DNA from: an uncultured Lachnospiraceae bacterium
GTDB lineage: Bacteria > Bacillota > Clostridia > Lachnospirales > Lachnospiraceae
Length of the DNA: 64,000 nucleotides
Assembly (NCBI GenBank): GCA_948470755.1
Contig: CAOKPU010000005.1
Span: forward strand, 1 to 64,000
Direction: 5' to 3'
The notes beneath the pieces were generated by a model. The model was not told where the DNA came from. It saw only the letters and a list, made by a program, of their open reading frames with translations, and ran no database searches. Shown here in pieces: positions 37,907-46,838 of this stretch (positions are counted from its first letter, which is position 1; each line of letters begins with the position of its first letter). Made by a program: the position numbers and the translations under genes.

Positions 37907-38899
37907 ATGAAAAAATTTACCGTTGCATTTATTTGCGTAACATTAATTATGTTTTTGATGGCTGGCTGTGGAAAAAAAAAGGAAGAAACGGTAGATATTA
38001 ATATTACAGCCCTGAAAGGCCCTACGGCTATGGGAATGGTAAAAATGATGGAAGACATAGGTGCGGATGCAGAGGGATTTACCGAGGACGGCAATCCATA
38101 TCAATTTACAATTGCAGCTTCAGTGGATGAAGTAACTCCGAAGCTGGTGCAGGGAAATACGGATATTGCCGCAATTCCCGCTAACTTGGCTTCCGTCCTC
38201 TATAATAATACGGACGGGCAGCTTAGAGTATTGGCGATCAATACGCTGGGCGTTTTATATCTTGTGGATACCGACGGTTCGATCCAATCGGTAAGCGATC
38301 TGAAGGGAAAGACGATTTATGCCAGCGGAAAAGGGGCTACGCCTGAATACGCATTGAATTATATCCTTTCCGGCAACGGCTTTGATATGGAGAAGGACGT
38401 GGTAATAGAATGGAAAGCGGAGCATTCGGAATGTGTGGCGGCATTAGGGAATAAGGGGACAGTTGCTTTGCTTCCCCAGCCTTTTGTTACTGTTGCACAG
38501 GCAAAAAACGACAAAATACAAATCGGCCTTGATTTGACAGAGGAATGGGATAAATTACAAAAAGAAGAAAATAAAGGGACGATGATAACAGGCGTTATTG
38601 TTGCAAGAAAAGAATTTGTAGAGAAGAATCCGGAAGCCGTGAATCAATTTTTAGATTCTTACAAAGAGTCCGTTGAATATGTAAATCAAAATATGGCAGA
38701 AGCGGCGGCATTAATTGAAAAATATGATATTGTTCCTGCCGCTGTAGCCGAGAAAGCCCTGCCTTATTGCAATATCGTTTTTATAGAAGGGAACGAAATG
38801 AAAGAAAAACTTTCCGGTTATTTAGATATTTTAGAAAAGCAGAATCCAAAATCCATAGGAGGAGAGGTTCCGGCCGATGAATTTTATTACATCAGGTAG
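37907..38899 (+). CDS. ABC importer substrate-binding lipoprotein, NMT1/SsuA-like
   Basis: A 330-residue lipoprotein. The signal peptide ends in the lipobox MAGC with Cys21. The mature part is a two-lobed periplasmic-binding fold of the SsuA/TauA/ThiY/NMT1 class (ALKGPTAMGMVKMMED; AAIPANLASVLYN). It overlaps the permease gene by 23 bp. These systems take up sulfonates, thiamine precursors or similar small molecules; no TPP riboswitch or cysteine-related leader is seen, so the ligand is unassigned. GGAG lies 10 nt before the ATG. Confidence 0.85.
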   Translation: MKKFTVAFICVTLIMFLMAGCGKKKEETVDINITALKGPTAMGMVKMMEDIGADAEGFTEDGNPYQFTIAASVDEVTPKLVQGNTDIAAIPANLASVLYNNTDGQLRVLAINTLGVLYLVDTDGSIQSVSDLKGKTIYASGKGATPEYALNYILSGNGFDMEKDVVIEWKAEHSECVAALGNKGTVALLPQPFVTVAQAKNDKIQIGLDLTEEWDKLQKEENKGTMITGVIVARKEFVEKNPEAVNQFLDSYKESVEYVNQNMAEAAALIEKYDIVPAAVAEKALPYCNIVFIEGNEMKEKLSGYLDILEKQNPKSIGGEVPADEFYYIR

Positions 38900-39659
38900 A
38901 AATGGGAAAAACAAAGATGTGGAAAATCATGCCAAAGTGAAAGCCTGGGCGGCATTGTTTTGGGTTCTCATATGGGAAACAGCAGCCCTTTTGATCGGAC
39001 AGGAGATACTGCTTGTATCTCCTGTATCTGTATTCTTGAGATTTTTTGATTTGGTGATTACAATGGATTTCTGGCAATCCATCTTCTTTTCTTTGTGCAG
39101 GATTGCAGGAGGTTTTTTCTTTGCTTTATTTGCCGGGGCATTGTTGGCATTGATAAGCTCTTTTAGCCGTTTGGCAAAGGAACTGGCAGCCCCGATTATG
39201 GCAGCGGTCAAAGCGGCTCCAGTGGCGTCTTTTATCATTTTGATCCTCATATGGGTTCCTTCCCGCAACCTGTCTTTTGTGATTGCTTTCCTTATTGTAG
39301 TGCCTGTGGTCTATACAAATATTTTGCATGGATTGGAAAATGTAGATAAGGGATTGTTGGAAATGGCAGAAGTATTCAGGATTTCTTATCCGAAGCGCGT
39401 CCGGTATATTTTTTTACCGGAAATAGCCCCTTATCTTAGGGCGGCTTGTTCCATTTCGCTGGGTTTATGCTGGAAAGCAGGTATTGCTGCGGAAGTGATC
39501 GGCGTCCCTGCGGGTTCTATCGGGGAAAAACTTTATGAAGCAAAGGTATATCTGGAAACCCCGGATTTATTTGCGTGGACGGTTTCTATTATTCTTTTAA
39601 GCATATGTTTTGAAAAAATATTTCTTTTTTTTCTGGATAAAGCGATAGAAATGGAGTAA
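38877..39659 (+). CDS. ABC importer permease, SsuC/TauC family
   Basis: A 260-residue integral membrane protein with about six helices. The BPD_transp EAA loop is seen in GLLEMAEVFRISYPKRVRYIFLPEIAP-type sequence near residues 160-185. It overlaps the lipoprotein gene upstream and is followed after 3 bp by the ATPase gene, so the three are one operon. It forms the membrane channel with a homodimer as is usual for this class. Confidence 0.88.
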   Translation: MNFITSGRNGKNKDVENHAKVKAWAALFWVLIWETAALLIGQEILLVSPVSVFLRFFDLVITMDFWQSIFFSLCRIAGGFFFALFAGALLALISSFSRLAKELAAPIMAAVKAAPVASFIILILIWVPSRNLSFVIAFLIVVPVVYTNILHGLENVDKGLLEMAEVFRISYPKRVRYIFLPEIAPYLRAACSISLGLCWKAGIAAEVIGVPAGSIGEKLYEAKVYLETPDLFAWTVSIILLSICFEKIFLFFLDKAIEME

Positions 39660-39662
39660 AGT

Positions 39663-40256
39663 ATGGATATTGTAATTGACAGTTTATCCAAAAAATTCGG
39701 GGAAAAAGAGGTAATCAGGAATTTTTCCGCCCGAATAAAAGAAGGCTGCGTTTTTTCGGTTATGGCTCCTTCCGGAGGAGGGAAAACAACGTTATTGAGG
39801 ATACTGGCGGGATTGGAAACAGCGGATAAGGGACGTATTGAAGGACTGGAAGATAAAAAGATCAGCATGGTTTTTCAGGAAGACAGGTTATGCGGTTATT
39901 TGAATGCCGTAGATAATATACGCCTTATTTCCGGGAAAAAAGGCAGTAGCCCTTTGGAAATGACTGAGGGTTGGATATATGGGGAATTAGAAAAGGCAGG
40001 GCTGAAAGGAAATGAGAAATACCCCGTCAGGGAATTATCAGGGGGTATGAGGAGAAGAGTTGCCATTGTACGGGCTTTGGCGGCGGTTTATGATCTTTTG
40101 ATATTGGATGAGCCTTTCGCAGGGCTGGATATGGAAAATAAAAATAAGATGATGGATTATATAAAGGAAAAGAGCAAAGGGAAAACAGTGATATTAGTGA
40201 CGCATGATATAACAGAAGCAGAAGCTATGGGAGGGGAAATCATATATTTAAAATAA
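39663..40256 (+). CDS. ABC importer ATPase (short)
   Basis: A 197-residue ATP-binding subunit. Walker A is APSGGGKTT at residues 35-43, Q-loop VFQEDRL, signature LSGGMRRRVAIVRAL, Walker B LLILDEPFAGLD and switch His in LVTHD. It is shorter than usual SsuB/TauB subunits (about 240-270) because the region after the H-loop is nearly absent. All catalytic motifs are intact, so it should be functional. The gene closes the importer operon. Confidence 0.88.
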   Translation: MDIVIDSLSKKFGEKEVIRNFSARIKEGCVFSVMAPSGGGKTTLLRILAGLETADKGRIEGLEDKKISMVFQEDRLCGYLNAVDNIRLISGKKGSSPLEMTEGWIYGELEKAGLKGNEKYPVRELSGGMRRRVAIVRALAAVYDLLILDEPFAGLDMENKNKMMDYIKEKSKGKTVILVTHDITEAEAMGGEIIYLK

Positions 40257-40289
40257 GATGTACGAAGCAGGAAGGGAGGAGAATTATTC

Positions 40290-41204
40290 ATGGATTATAT
40301 TGTATTTGACTTAGAATGGAATCAAAGTGATACAGGCCGGGAAGTCAAAGAAATCCCTTTTGAAATCATAGAAATTGGAGCTGTTAAATTAAATGAAGAG
40401 TTTCGGATGAAAGGTAAGTTCCATCGTTTGATCAAACCGGAGATTTATAAGGAGCTGCATTATATAACAAGGAGCCTGATCCATATAAAAATGGAAGAAT
40501 TGGTAAATGAAAAATCTTTTCCGGAAGTTATGGAAGAGTTCCTGGATTGGTGCGGGGATGATTATATTTTTTGTACATGGGGACCTATCGACTTAACGGA
40601 ATTGCAGCGGAATATGCGGTTTTATCAGATGCCTGCTTTATCGGGCGGGCCTATAAAGTTCTATGACGTCCAGAAATTATTTAGCATAGGATTTGAAGAC
40701 AGAAAAACAAGAAGGGCATTGGAACATGCGGTGGATGTACTTGGGATAGAAAAGGATATCCCTTTTCACAGGGCGTTCAGCGATGCTTATTATACGGCAA
40801 AAGTCCTGTCAAGAATCGAAGGGCCGGTCCTTCATAATTATTCTTTCGATGTATTTACAACGCCAAAAACAAAAAATGATGAAGTAAAAGCAGTATTTGA
40901 TAATTATATGAAATATATATCGAGAGAGTTTAATGATAAATCGGAAGCGCTTTCCGACAGGGAAGTTGTGAGTATGAAATGTTATCTTTGCAGAAAAAAT
41001 GTAAAATGTAAGATAGGATGGTTCTCTGCAAACGGCAAACATTATTATGGGGCGGGTTATTGCGATATTCATGGTTATATAAAAGCAAAAATAAGAATGA
41101 GAAAATCTGAAAATAAAAAAGTATATGTTGTAAAGACATTAAAATTCATTTCGGAAGAGGATTTTAATGTATTGGATGAAAAAAGGACTAAGCTGAAACC
41201 CTAG
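40290..41204 (+). CDS. DEDDh 3'-5' exonuclease (RNase T/DnaQ superfamily) with Cys-rich C-terminus
   Basis: A 304-residue protein. Exo I is FDLEWN with Asp7 and Glu9; Exo II is in DLTELQRNMRF; Exo III is FHRAFSDAYYTAKV, giving the DEDDh set. It resembles KapD/ERI-1-type exonucleases that trim RNA or DNA 3' ends. The C-terminal third contains a CYLCRK ... CK ... GYCDIHG cysteine/histidine set that may bind zinc and substrate. The start has GGGAGGAG upstream. Its stop codon is inside the terminator stem. Confidence 0.85.
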   Translation: MDYIVFDLEWNQSDTGREVKEIPFEIIEIGAVKLNEEFRMKGKFHRLIKPEIYKELHYITRSLIHIKMEELVNEKSFPEVMEEFLDWCGDDYIFCTWGPIDLTELQRNMRFYQMPALSGGPIKFYDVQKLFSIGFEDRKTRRALEHAVDVLGIEKDIPFHRAFSDAYYTAKVLSRIEGPVLHNYSFDVFTTPKTKNDEVKAVFDNYMKYISREFNDKSEALSDREVVSMKCYLCRKNVKCKIGWFSANGKHYYGAGYCDIHGYIKAKIRMRKSENKKVYVVKTLKFISEEDFNVLDEKRTKLKP

Positions 41205-41212
41205 TCCTTTTT
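41180..41212 (+). terminator. Terminator overlapping the exonuclease stop codon
   Basis: AAAAGGACTA pairs with TAGTCCTTTT over an 11-nt loop. The stop TAG (41202-41204) is the first part of the descending arm, so the hairpin uses the last codons of the gene. Confidence 0.85.
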
Positions 41213-41232
41213 ATATTCTTCATATTGGGTTG

Positions 41233-41272
41233 TGTAAGTTTTTTGTAAGAATTCTATCGGTCCATCTGTAAG
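41233..41272 (+). promoter_or_regulatory. TGTAAG direct repeats upstream of the two-component operon
   Basis: TGTAAG occurs at 41233, 41244 and 41267. The first two are spaced 11 bp, one helical turn, and the third follows 23 bp later. This is the layout bound by OmpR/PhoB-type regulators. A TATAAA-like -10 follows at about 41280. Autoregulation by the downstream response regulator is inferred. Confidence 0.55.
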
Positions 41273-41321
41273 AAATACTATATAAAATAAATATAAGCTT
41301 AAGCTGAGAAAGGATATTTTC

Positions 41322-42020
41322 ATGAAAGAATGTATATTGGTAGTGGATGATGACAGGGAAATCGTAAAGGCAATAACGCTTTTGCTGGAAAAGGAGGGAT
41401 ATTGTGTTTTAAAAGCCTATGATGGGATGCAGGCCTTGGAAATGGCATCCCAGTATCAGGTACGGTTGATTATTATAGATGTCATGATGCCGAAACTGGA
41501 TGGCTTATCCGCAGTAATGAAAATAAGGGAAAGAAAAAATATACCTATTATTGTCCTGAGTGCAAAAAGCGAGGATACGGATAAAGTATTAGGCCTGTCC
41601 ATGGGTGCGGATGATTATATGGCAAAGCCTTATCATGCGGGAGAATTGGTAGCAAGGGTGAAAAGCCATCTGCGACGGTATACAAGCTTAGGGGATATTC
41701 ATGCATCGGTGTCCTCAGCTAATATTGTCAATGGGAAATTATGTTACAACAAAGAAGAAAAAATCCTGTATGCGGATGGAGAAGCGGTAAAGCTAACAGC
41801 TACGGAGACGAAGATTATAGATCTTTTAATGTGTAATTTAGGAAGGGTTTTCCCGGCGGAAGAGATTTACCGACGTGTATGGAATGAAGAAGCATATGCA
41901 GCAGAAAATACGGTTATGGTTCATATTCGGAGAATACGGGAGAAAATAGAATATAATCCGAAGGAACCGGAATATTTAAAGGTGGTGTGGGGCATTGGAT
42001 ACAAAATTGAAAAAAAGTAA
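41322..42020 (+). CDS. Response regulator, OmpR/PhoB family (VanR-like)
   Basis: A 232-residue regulator. Receiver phosphoacceptor is Asp53 (IIIDVMMP), with DDD at 9-11 and the conserved Lys in YMAKPYH. The C-terminal winged helix ends with VHIRRIREKIEYNPKEPEYLK-type sequence and VVWGIGYKIEKK, the standard transcription-factor wing. It overlaps the kinase gene by 26 bp. It is probably autoregulated through the TGTAAG repeats upstream. Confidence 0.95.
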   Translation: MKECILVVDDDREIVKAITLLLEKEGYCVLKAYDGMQALEMASQYQVRLIIIDVMMPKLDGLSAVMKIRERKNIPIIVLSAKSEDTDKVLGLSMGADDYMAKPYHAGELVARVKSHLRRYTSLGDIHASVSSANIVNGKLCYNKEEKILYADGEAVKLTATETKIIDLLMCNLGRVFPAEEIYRRVWNEEAYAAENTVMVHIRRIREKIEYNPKEPEYLKVVWGIGYKIEKK

Positions 42021-44304
42021 GGCGGTAATAGGTTTTATTTCCTGGATGGCAGGAATAAGTATTTTATTTGTAAATCTTGTGAGGCTTTTTTTGGAAAGTT
42101 CCTATTATGAAGATTTTGGAAAGCACATAGAATATACTTTTCAGGAAGATTATCAGCAGGACGAAAGATTCCGGGAGCATATATCCGATTATCTGGATGT
42201 TTTTTTGTCAATGTCGATAGCGGGGAAGGACCAGGAAAAAGATGAAAGAGAGAGGGAAGAGGATGAATATTGGGAAGCAGAAGTAGTGGAAGGAATGGAC
42301 GGTTTTATTCCGGGATGGGATGATTATTATGACTATTATGGTTATGAGGGTGATACCTGGTATGAATATGGATGGGATATGGATAAAAAAACCGCGGAAA
42401 ATTATCATAATATGATAAAGGATGACAGGAATATCCTATATAGGATAGAAAAATCAGGGACTATATTATTTACCAATGAAGAAAATCTTGGATCTGGCGG
42501 CGGTTCGGCGGGAAAAAATGTATATTGTTATGAATTGACAAAAAATGACGGCAGTAAAGAGATCTTTTCTTTGCCGGAAGGGTATAATTTTTTATTATAT
42601 TTTGATGGGAATAAAGTAGAGATATGGAAAGACGGAGGGAAAATTGATATATATGGGAATGGTTATTATCAGGAAGAAAGAGGATGGTATGTACCAGGAT
42701 ATCGGAATTTTATTGCAGATGATGCAGTGAAGGAATCAGAAGTGTATATTGCTGCTGCTAAAATTCCAAGCATATATGTAAAAAGCAGTTCTGACGGAAG
42801 GGGTACTAATTACAGAGCATTTTATAATATCTGGAAAGATATACAGATTGAGAAGTCGGCTTATATAAAATGGGCCAATACTACAATATTTGCCGTGTTC
42901 CTTCTTTTTATCGGGTTTATATTCCGCAAAGAAAGAAAAGAGGCAGGAATTATCATAGCGGCATATACGGGGAAGGTATGGTATGAAATCAAACTGCTTC
43001 CTTTAGTGGCGGTTTCTGCACTTTTTATCATGCTGGGGTTGCGTATGATCAATGATTTTTTTTGGATGGGAGAAAGCTATATTTATGAAATGAGATTTGG
43101 TTATCTTTATTATCCTGGGCTGGGGAAGATTACATGTCTTGTATTTTTCTTCTGTATCCTTACCATTTGGATGTTTGCCAATGACAGGTATTATAATAAG
43201 GAATACGGAAGAAATAGCCTGATAGGAAAATTGGCCAGCCTTTATAGGACATCTTCATTAAGGCTTCCGATTAGCAAACGAATAGCGAGAAATTATATTG
43301 GGATCAGTTTATTTATTTGGATAATGTGTATTGTTTGTGCGTTTTTTATAATAGCGGTGATAGAAGGGATATTAACAGCGGGCATCGGACTCACTATTTT
43401 CATTGTCCTTTTGGCGGCGATATTGTATTTTCCTATAAGATTTGTCAGGTGCGGGAAAAAAATGGCGGAAGCTATGGAAAATCTGGTAGGACAGATACAG
43501 GCTATTCACGATGGGGAATTATGGGAAAGAAATGAGATATGGGAAGGATTTGGTTTATCAAAGGCCGTGGAAAATCTGGATGATATTAAAAACGGGATGC
43601 AGGAAGCGGTAAAAGAGCAGATGAAGAGCGAACGGATGAAAGTGGAATTGGTTGCCAATGTTTCCCATGATATAAAAACCCCTTTAACTTCTATTATTAG
43701 TTATGTGGATTTATTAAAGCAGGAGGATGATCTCCCGGAACATGTAAAGGAGTATGTAATGATTTTGGATCATAAATCCCAAAGGTTAAAGTCCATGGTA
43801 CAGGATATATTTGAAGTGAGCAAGGCTGTTTCAGGCAATCTTCCGGTAAATATGGAGAATCTGGATTTGGGCAAATTGCTGCGCCAAACGATAGCGGATA
43901 TGGAGGGGCAGATGGAAAAAAGCCTTGTCAATGTCAAAATGCGGCTGCCGGAAAATGCAGTCGTCATATATGCGGATGGGGAACGCATATACCGGGTATT
44001 CCAGAATTTAATACAAAATGCTTTGAATTATTCTTTGGAAGGTTCCCGGGTTTATATCACTTTACAGGAAGATGGGGAAATGGCCATAGCCTGTGTGAAG
44101 AGTATTTCAAAAGAAGAAATCCCTTCCGGCATGGATTTTACGGAACGTTTTACAAGGGGGGATAAAAGCAGAAGCGACGGGGGAAGCGGATTAGGATTGT
44201 CCATTGCTAAAAGCTTCACAGAAGCCTGTGGAGGACATTTTAAGATAGAGACAGTAGCCGATTTATTCATAGTGACTGTATCGTTTCAGAAAATAAAAGA
44301 ATAG
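41995..44304 (+). CDS. Sensor histidine kinase with large extracytoplasmic sensor region
   Basis: A 769-residue kinase starting at TTG with AAGGTGG upstream, overlapping the regulator gene. A first helix (about 10-30) is followed by some 260 outside residues including a Tyr/Asp/Trp-rich stretch near 103-125. Several more helices (about 298-480) precede the kinase core: NVSHDIKTPLTSIISY with phosphoacceptor His558, N box NLIQNALNYS, and a G2 box GGSGLGLSIAKS. It is VanS-like in its core but longer, and the multi-helix middle is unusual. The signal is unknown; the convergent carboxypeptidase gene suggests envelope stress. Confidence 0.9.
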   Translation: MDTKLKKSKAVIGFISWMAGISILFVNLVRLFLESSYYEDFGKHIEYTFQEDYQQDERFREHISDYLDVFLSMSIAGKDQEKDEREREEDEYWEAEVVEGMDGFIPGWDDYYDYYGYEGDTWYEYGWDMDKKTAENYHNMIKDDRNILYRIEKSGTILFTNEENLGSGGGSAGKNVYCYELTKNDGSKEIFSLPEGYNFLLYFDGNKVEIWKDGGKIDIYGNGYYQEERGWYVPGYRNFIADDAVKESEVYIAAAKIPSIYVKSSSDGRGTNYRAFYNIWKDIQIEKSAYIKWANTTIFAVFLLFIGFIFRKERKEAGIIIAAYTGKVWYEIKLLPLVAVSALFIMLGLRMINDFFWMGESYIYEMRFGYLYYPGLGKITCLVFFFCILTIWMFANDRYYNKEYGRNSLIGKLASLYRTSSLRLPISKRIARNYIGISLFIWIMCIVCAFFIIAVIEGILTAGIGLTIFIVLLAAILYFPIRFVRCGKKMAEAMENLVGQIQAIHDGELWERNEIWEGFGLSKAVENLDDIKNGMQEAVKEQMKSERMKVELVANVSHDIKTPLTSIISYVDLLKQEDDLPEHVKEYVMILDHKSQRLKSMVQDIFEVSKAVSGNLPVNMENLDLGKLLRQTIADMEGQMEKSLVNVKMRLPENAVVIYADGERIYRVFQNLIQNALNYSLEGSRVYITLQEDGEMAIACVKSISKEEIPSGMDFTERFTRGDKSRSDGGSGLGLSIAKSFTEACGGHFKIETVADLFIVTVSFQKIKE

Positions 44305-44323
44305 GATGGTTTGAAGAAAACTT

Positions 44324-44366
44324 CTCCGGCGGCCCTGTCAGACAGGGGCCGCCGGAGGGGCTTTTT
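44324..44366. terminator. Bidirectional terminator related to the 32.7-kb foldback arms
   Basis: CTCCGGCGGCCC pairs with GGGCCGCCGGAG (one bulge), extended by TGTC/GACA, with CTTTTT on the plus side and AAGTTTTC on the minus side. It serves both the kinase gene and the convergent carboxypeptidase gene. Core and downstream sequence (GGGGCCGCCGGA, then GTGTCCGGATCC) resemble the outer arm of the element at 32659-32906. Confidence 0.85.
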
Positions 44367-44416
44367 GGTGTCCGGATCCCATGAAGCAAAAAGGACAGAT
44401 ACAGATCCTATTGGAA

Positions 44417-45901
44417 TTATAAGCGCCAGTCTTTATCGGTAAACTTATAAGTGGGCCATTTATCTTTGCGCCGTCTGCGGAAAAAAAATCTTCTTCGTCT
44501 TTTTGAAAAACTGTAGTTTTGCAGAAGGGATTTGATGATAAAAAATAAGATCAATATTCCTGCGGCAGTCAATACAAACAGTAATATTTTTTTAATATTT
44601 ACAAAGATAATATTTTCTTCCGGAAGTTCTTCTTCTTTTTCCGGAACCTCTTCTATGGAAGAATCAAAATCATAAGAAGAAGATGCATCTGCGGTAATAT
44701 CTACCGATGCATTTCCTACATATATCCCATTATACATATAATCAATCCGCGCAATCTGATGTTCGTCCTCCACGTCATAGGATATTGTTGAAACGGTATC
44801 CTTAAAAACAGCCGTTTTGGGAAGGATAAGATAGCTGTTTTTATTCAAAGAGAGAATAGGCTTGGAGTTGCCGAAAATATCATGGTTTGACTGAAAAAAG
44901 TCTGCATTGTCTATATTGAATTCCGTTTCATTTTCGGATACATTTACAATTTCAAAATTATTAAAGCCATAATTGAGCAGATCAATCGTATCGGTAAATT
45001 GGTTAGGGGATTCTTCTTTCATAACAACGCAGATCAGCTTCATCCCATTCCGCTCCGCACAAGTTACCAATGTCTGTCTCGCTTTGTCGGTGTAGCCTGT
45101 TTTTCCTCCTATGATCCCTTCGTAGGGATATTCCTGAGTTACCAGCCTATGATGGGTACGCAGGATAAAATCGTCCGGTTGGTTTTCGGAAGGCTCAAAA
45201 TGCTGGGTGGGCGTCCCTGAAATTTTTGCAAGAAGTTCATTTTGAAAGAACTCTTTTGCAATAAGGGATAAATCATAGGCGGATGTATAATGGTTGTCAT
45301 TATGAAGGCCGTTGGCATTAGCAAAATGGGAATCCTGGCATCCGAGTTCCGCCGCTTTTTGATTCATCATTTCTGCAAACTCTTCCGTGCTTCCTCCAAT
45401 ATGTTCCGCCACCGCATTGGCCACTTCGTTAGCGGAACCAACGAGAATGCCATAAAGGCACTCTTCCATTGTAATAGACTGTCCTACATCCATACCCATA
45501 TTGGAGCTTCCCTTTTCGATAGAAAAAACCGCATTATTGGAAAAACTTACTATTTCATCCAAAGAAGAATTTTCTGCGGCGATCAGGCAGGTAAGGATTT
45601 TGGTAGTACTTGCCGGATATAGTTTTTCGTGTATATTCTTGCTGTATAAAATAATCCCGGTATTTGCTTCCATTACTATGGCCGATTCAGCTCCTACCAA
45701 TGGACCGTCCGGCCAGTTTTCGATTTCATTGGACTGGATAGGAAGAGATTTTCTGTTTTCCATTTCTTCCATCAGTTCTTCATAACTTGCGGCATGGGAT
45801 AATATACTGTTTTCAGAAAAAACAATGGATGATATGCATAAAGAAAGTGTTAAGATTTTGATTTTTTTCTTGAATTTATAAAAATATAAAGGTAATTTCA
45901 T
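44417..45901 (-). CDS. D-alanyl-D-alanine carboxypeptidase (DacF/PBP5 type)
   Basis: A 494-residue low-molecular-mass penicillin-binding protein. It has an N-terminal signal sequence (about 12-37). The SxxK motif is STTK at 98-101, then SANEVAN (SxN) and GGKTGYT (KTG). It trims the terminal D-Ala of peptidoglycan stem peptides. After a PBP5_C-like domain there is a transmembrane helix (LLFVLTAAGILILFFIIKSL) and a short basic tail with RRRR clusters, so it is anchored by a helix rather than an amphipathic end. It is convergent with the VanS-like kinase gene. Confidence 0.93.
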   Translation of the reverse strand: MKLPLYFYKFKKKIKILTLSLCISSIVFSENSILSHAASYEELMEEMENRKSLPIQSNEIENWPDGPLVGAESAIVMEANTGIILYSKNIHEKLYPASTTKILTCLIAAENSSLDEIVSFSNNAVFSIEKGSSNMGMDVGQSITMEECLYGILVGSANEVANAVAEHIGGSTEEFAEMMNQKAAELGCQDSHFANANGLHNDNHYTSAYDLSLIAKEFFQNELLAKISGTPTQHFEPSENQPDDFILRTHHRLVTQEYPYEGIIGGKTGYTDKARQTLVTCAERNGMKLICVVMKEESPNQFTDTIDLLNYGFNNFEIVNVSENETEFNIDNADFFQSNHDIFGNSKPILSLNKNSYLILPKTAVFKDTVSTISYDVEDEHQIARIDYMYNGIYVGNASVDITADASSSYDFDSSIEEVPEKEEELPEENIIFVNIKKILLFVLTAAGILILFFIIKSLLQNYSFSKRRRRFFFRRRRKDKWPTYKFTDKDWRL

Positions 45902-46019
45902 TATTATAACCGTGCCTTTCCTTTGGCCTGCATATTTTAGTACACAGGAATAATCCTTTGATGTAAACGTTGGCTTTAAATAAAACCGGCCTTAAAACAT
46001 TATATTTTATCATACACTA

Positions 46020-46053
46020 TTTTTTATGAAAACCAAACCAATTTCATAAAAAA
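46020..46053. other. 12-bp perfect inverted repeat between divergent dacF and trmB
   Basis: TTTTTTATGAAA and TTTCATAAAAAA flank a 10-nt loop. It looks like a terminator, but the flanking genes diverge, so it may be an operator or cruciform. A weak promoter (TTTTCT, 17 bp, TAAAAT at 46117) for trmB lies to its right. Confidence 0.5.
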
Positions 46054-46151
46054 TAAAAGTTTTTTTTATATAAATTTATCGCACACGATCCCCTTTTCTT
46101 TTATGTATAAATGGTGTAAAATAGGCACGATGGAAAAAAGGAGTAAAAGGG

Positions 46152-46796
46152 ATGCGGTTAAGGAATATAACAGGTTCCAGAGAGATTATAGGGGAAAGCA
46201 TTTTTGTAATTCATGGGCCGGAGCGGCAAAAAGGGAATTGGCAGGGCGTTTTTGGGAATACTAATCCTATACACATTGAAATCGGCATGGGTAAAGGCCG
46301 ATTTCTTATGGATATGGCAAAAGCCCATCCGTTTGTGAATTATATAGGTATTGAGAAATACTCCAGTGTATTGCTCAGGGCGGTTCAAAAAATGGAAAGA
46401 GAGCAGGATCCTCTTCCAAATATACGGTTTATCAGAATGGATGCGGAGATTTTAGGCAGCGTATTCGATACGGAGGAAGTGGACAGGATTTATCTTAATT
46501 TTTCAGACCCATGGCCCAAGGATCGCCATGCGAAGCGGCGCCTTCCTTCCAGGGAATTCCTTGCCCGGTATGATAAAATCCTGAAAAAAGAAGGGATTAT
46601 CGAATTCAAGACGGATAATAAGGATTTGTTTCTTTTTGCATTGGGGGAATTGGAACCGGCGGGATGGAAAGCGGAAAAAATAAGCTATGATTTACATCAT
46701 GATAAGGATATGATGGAAGGTAATATTTTGACGGAATATGAAGAAAAATTTTCCTCCATAGGGAATCCTATTTATAAGTATATAATAAGAAGGTAA
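46152..46796 (+). CDS. trmB: tRNA (guanine-N7-)-methyltransferase
   Basis: A 214-residue SAM-dependent methyltransferase that makes m7G46 in tRNAs. Motif I is IEIGMGKGRFLMDMA, then FIRMDAE, and the diagnostic FSDPWPKDRHAKRRL. The C-terminal IEFKTDNKDLF is also conserved. AAGGAG lies 10 nt before the ATG. trxA follows after 42 bp. Confidence 0.97.
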   Translation: MRLRNITGSREIIGESIFVIHGPERQKGNWQGVFGNTNPIHIEIGMGKGRFLMDMAKAHPFVNYIGIEKYSSVLLRAVQKMEREQDPLPNIRFIRMDAEILGSVFDTEEVDRIYLNFSDPWPKDRHAKRRLPSREFLARYDKILKKEGIIEFKTDNKDLFLFALGELEPAGWKAEKISYDLHHDKDMMEGNILTEYEEKFSSIGNPIYKYIIRR

Positions 46797-46838
46797 AAAT
46801 AAATTATAATATATAAACAAAGAAAGCGAGGAATAGGT

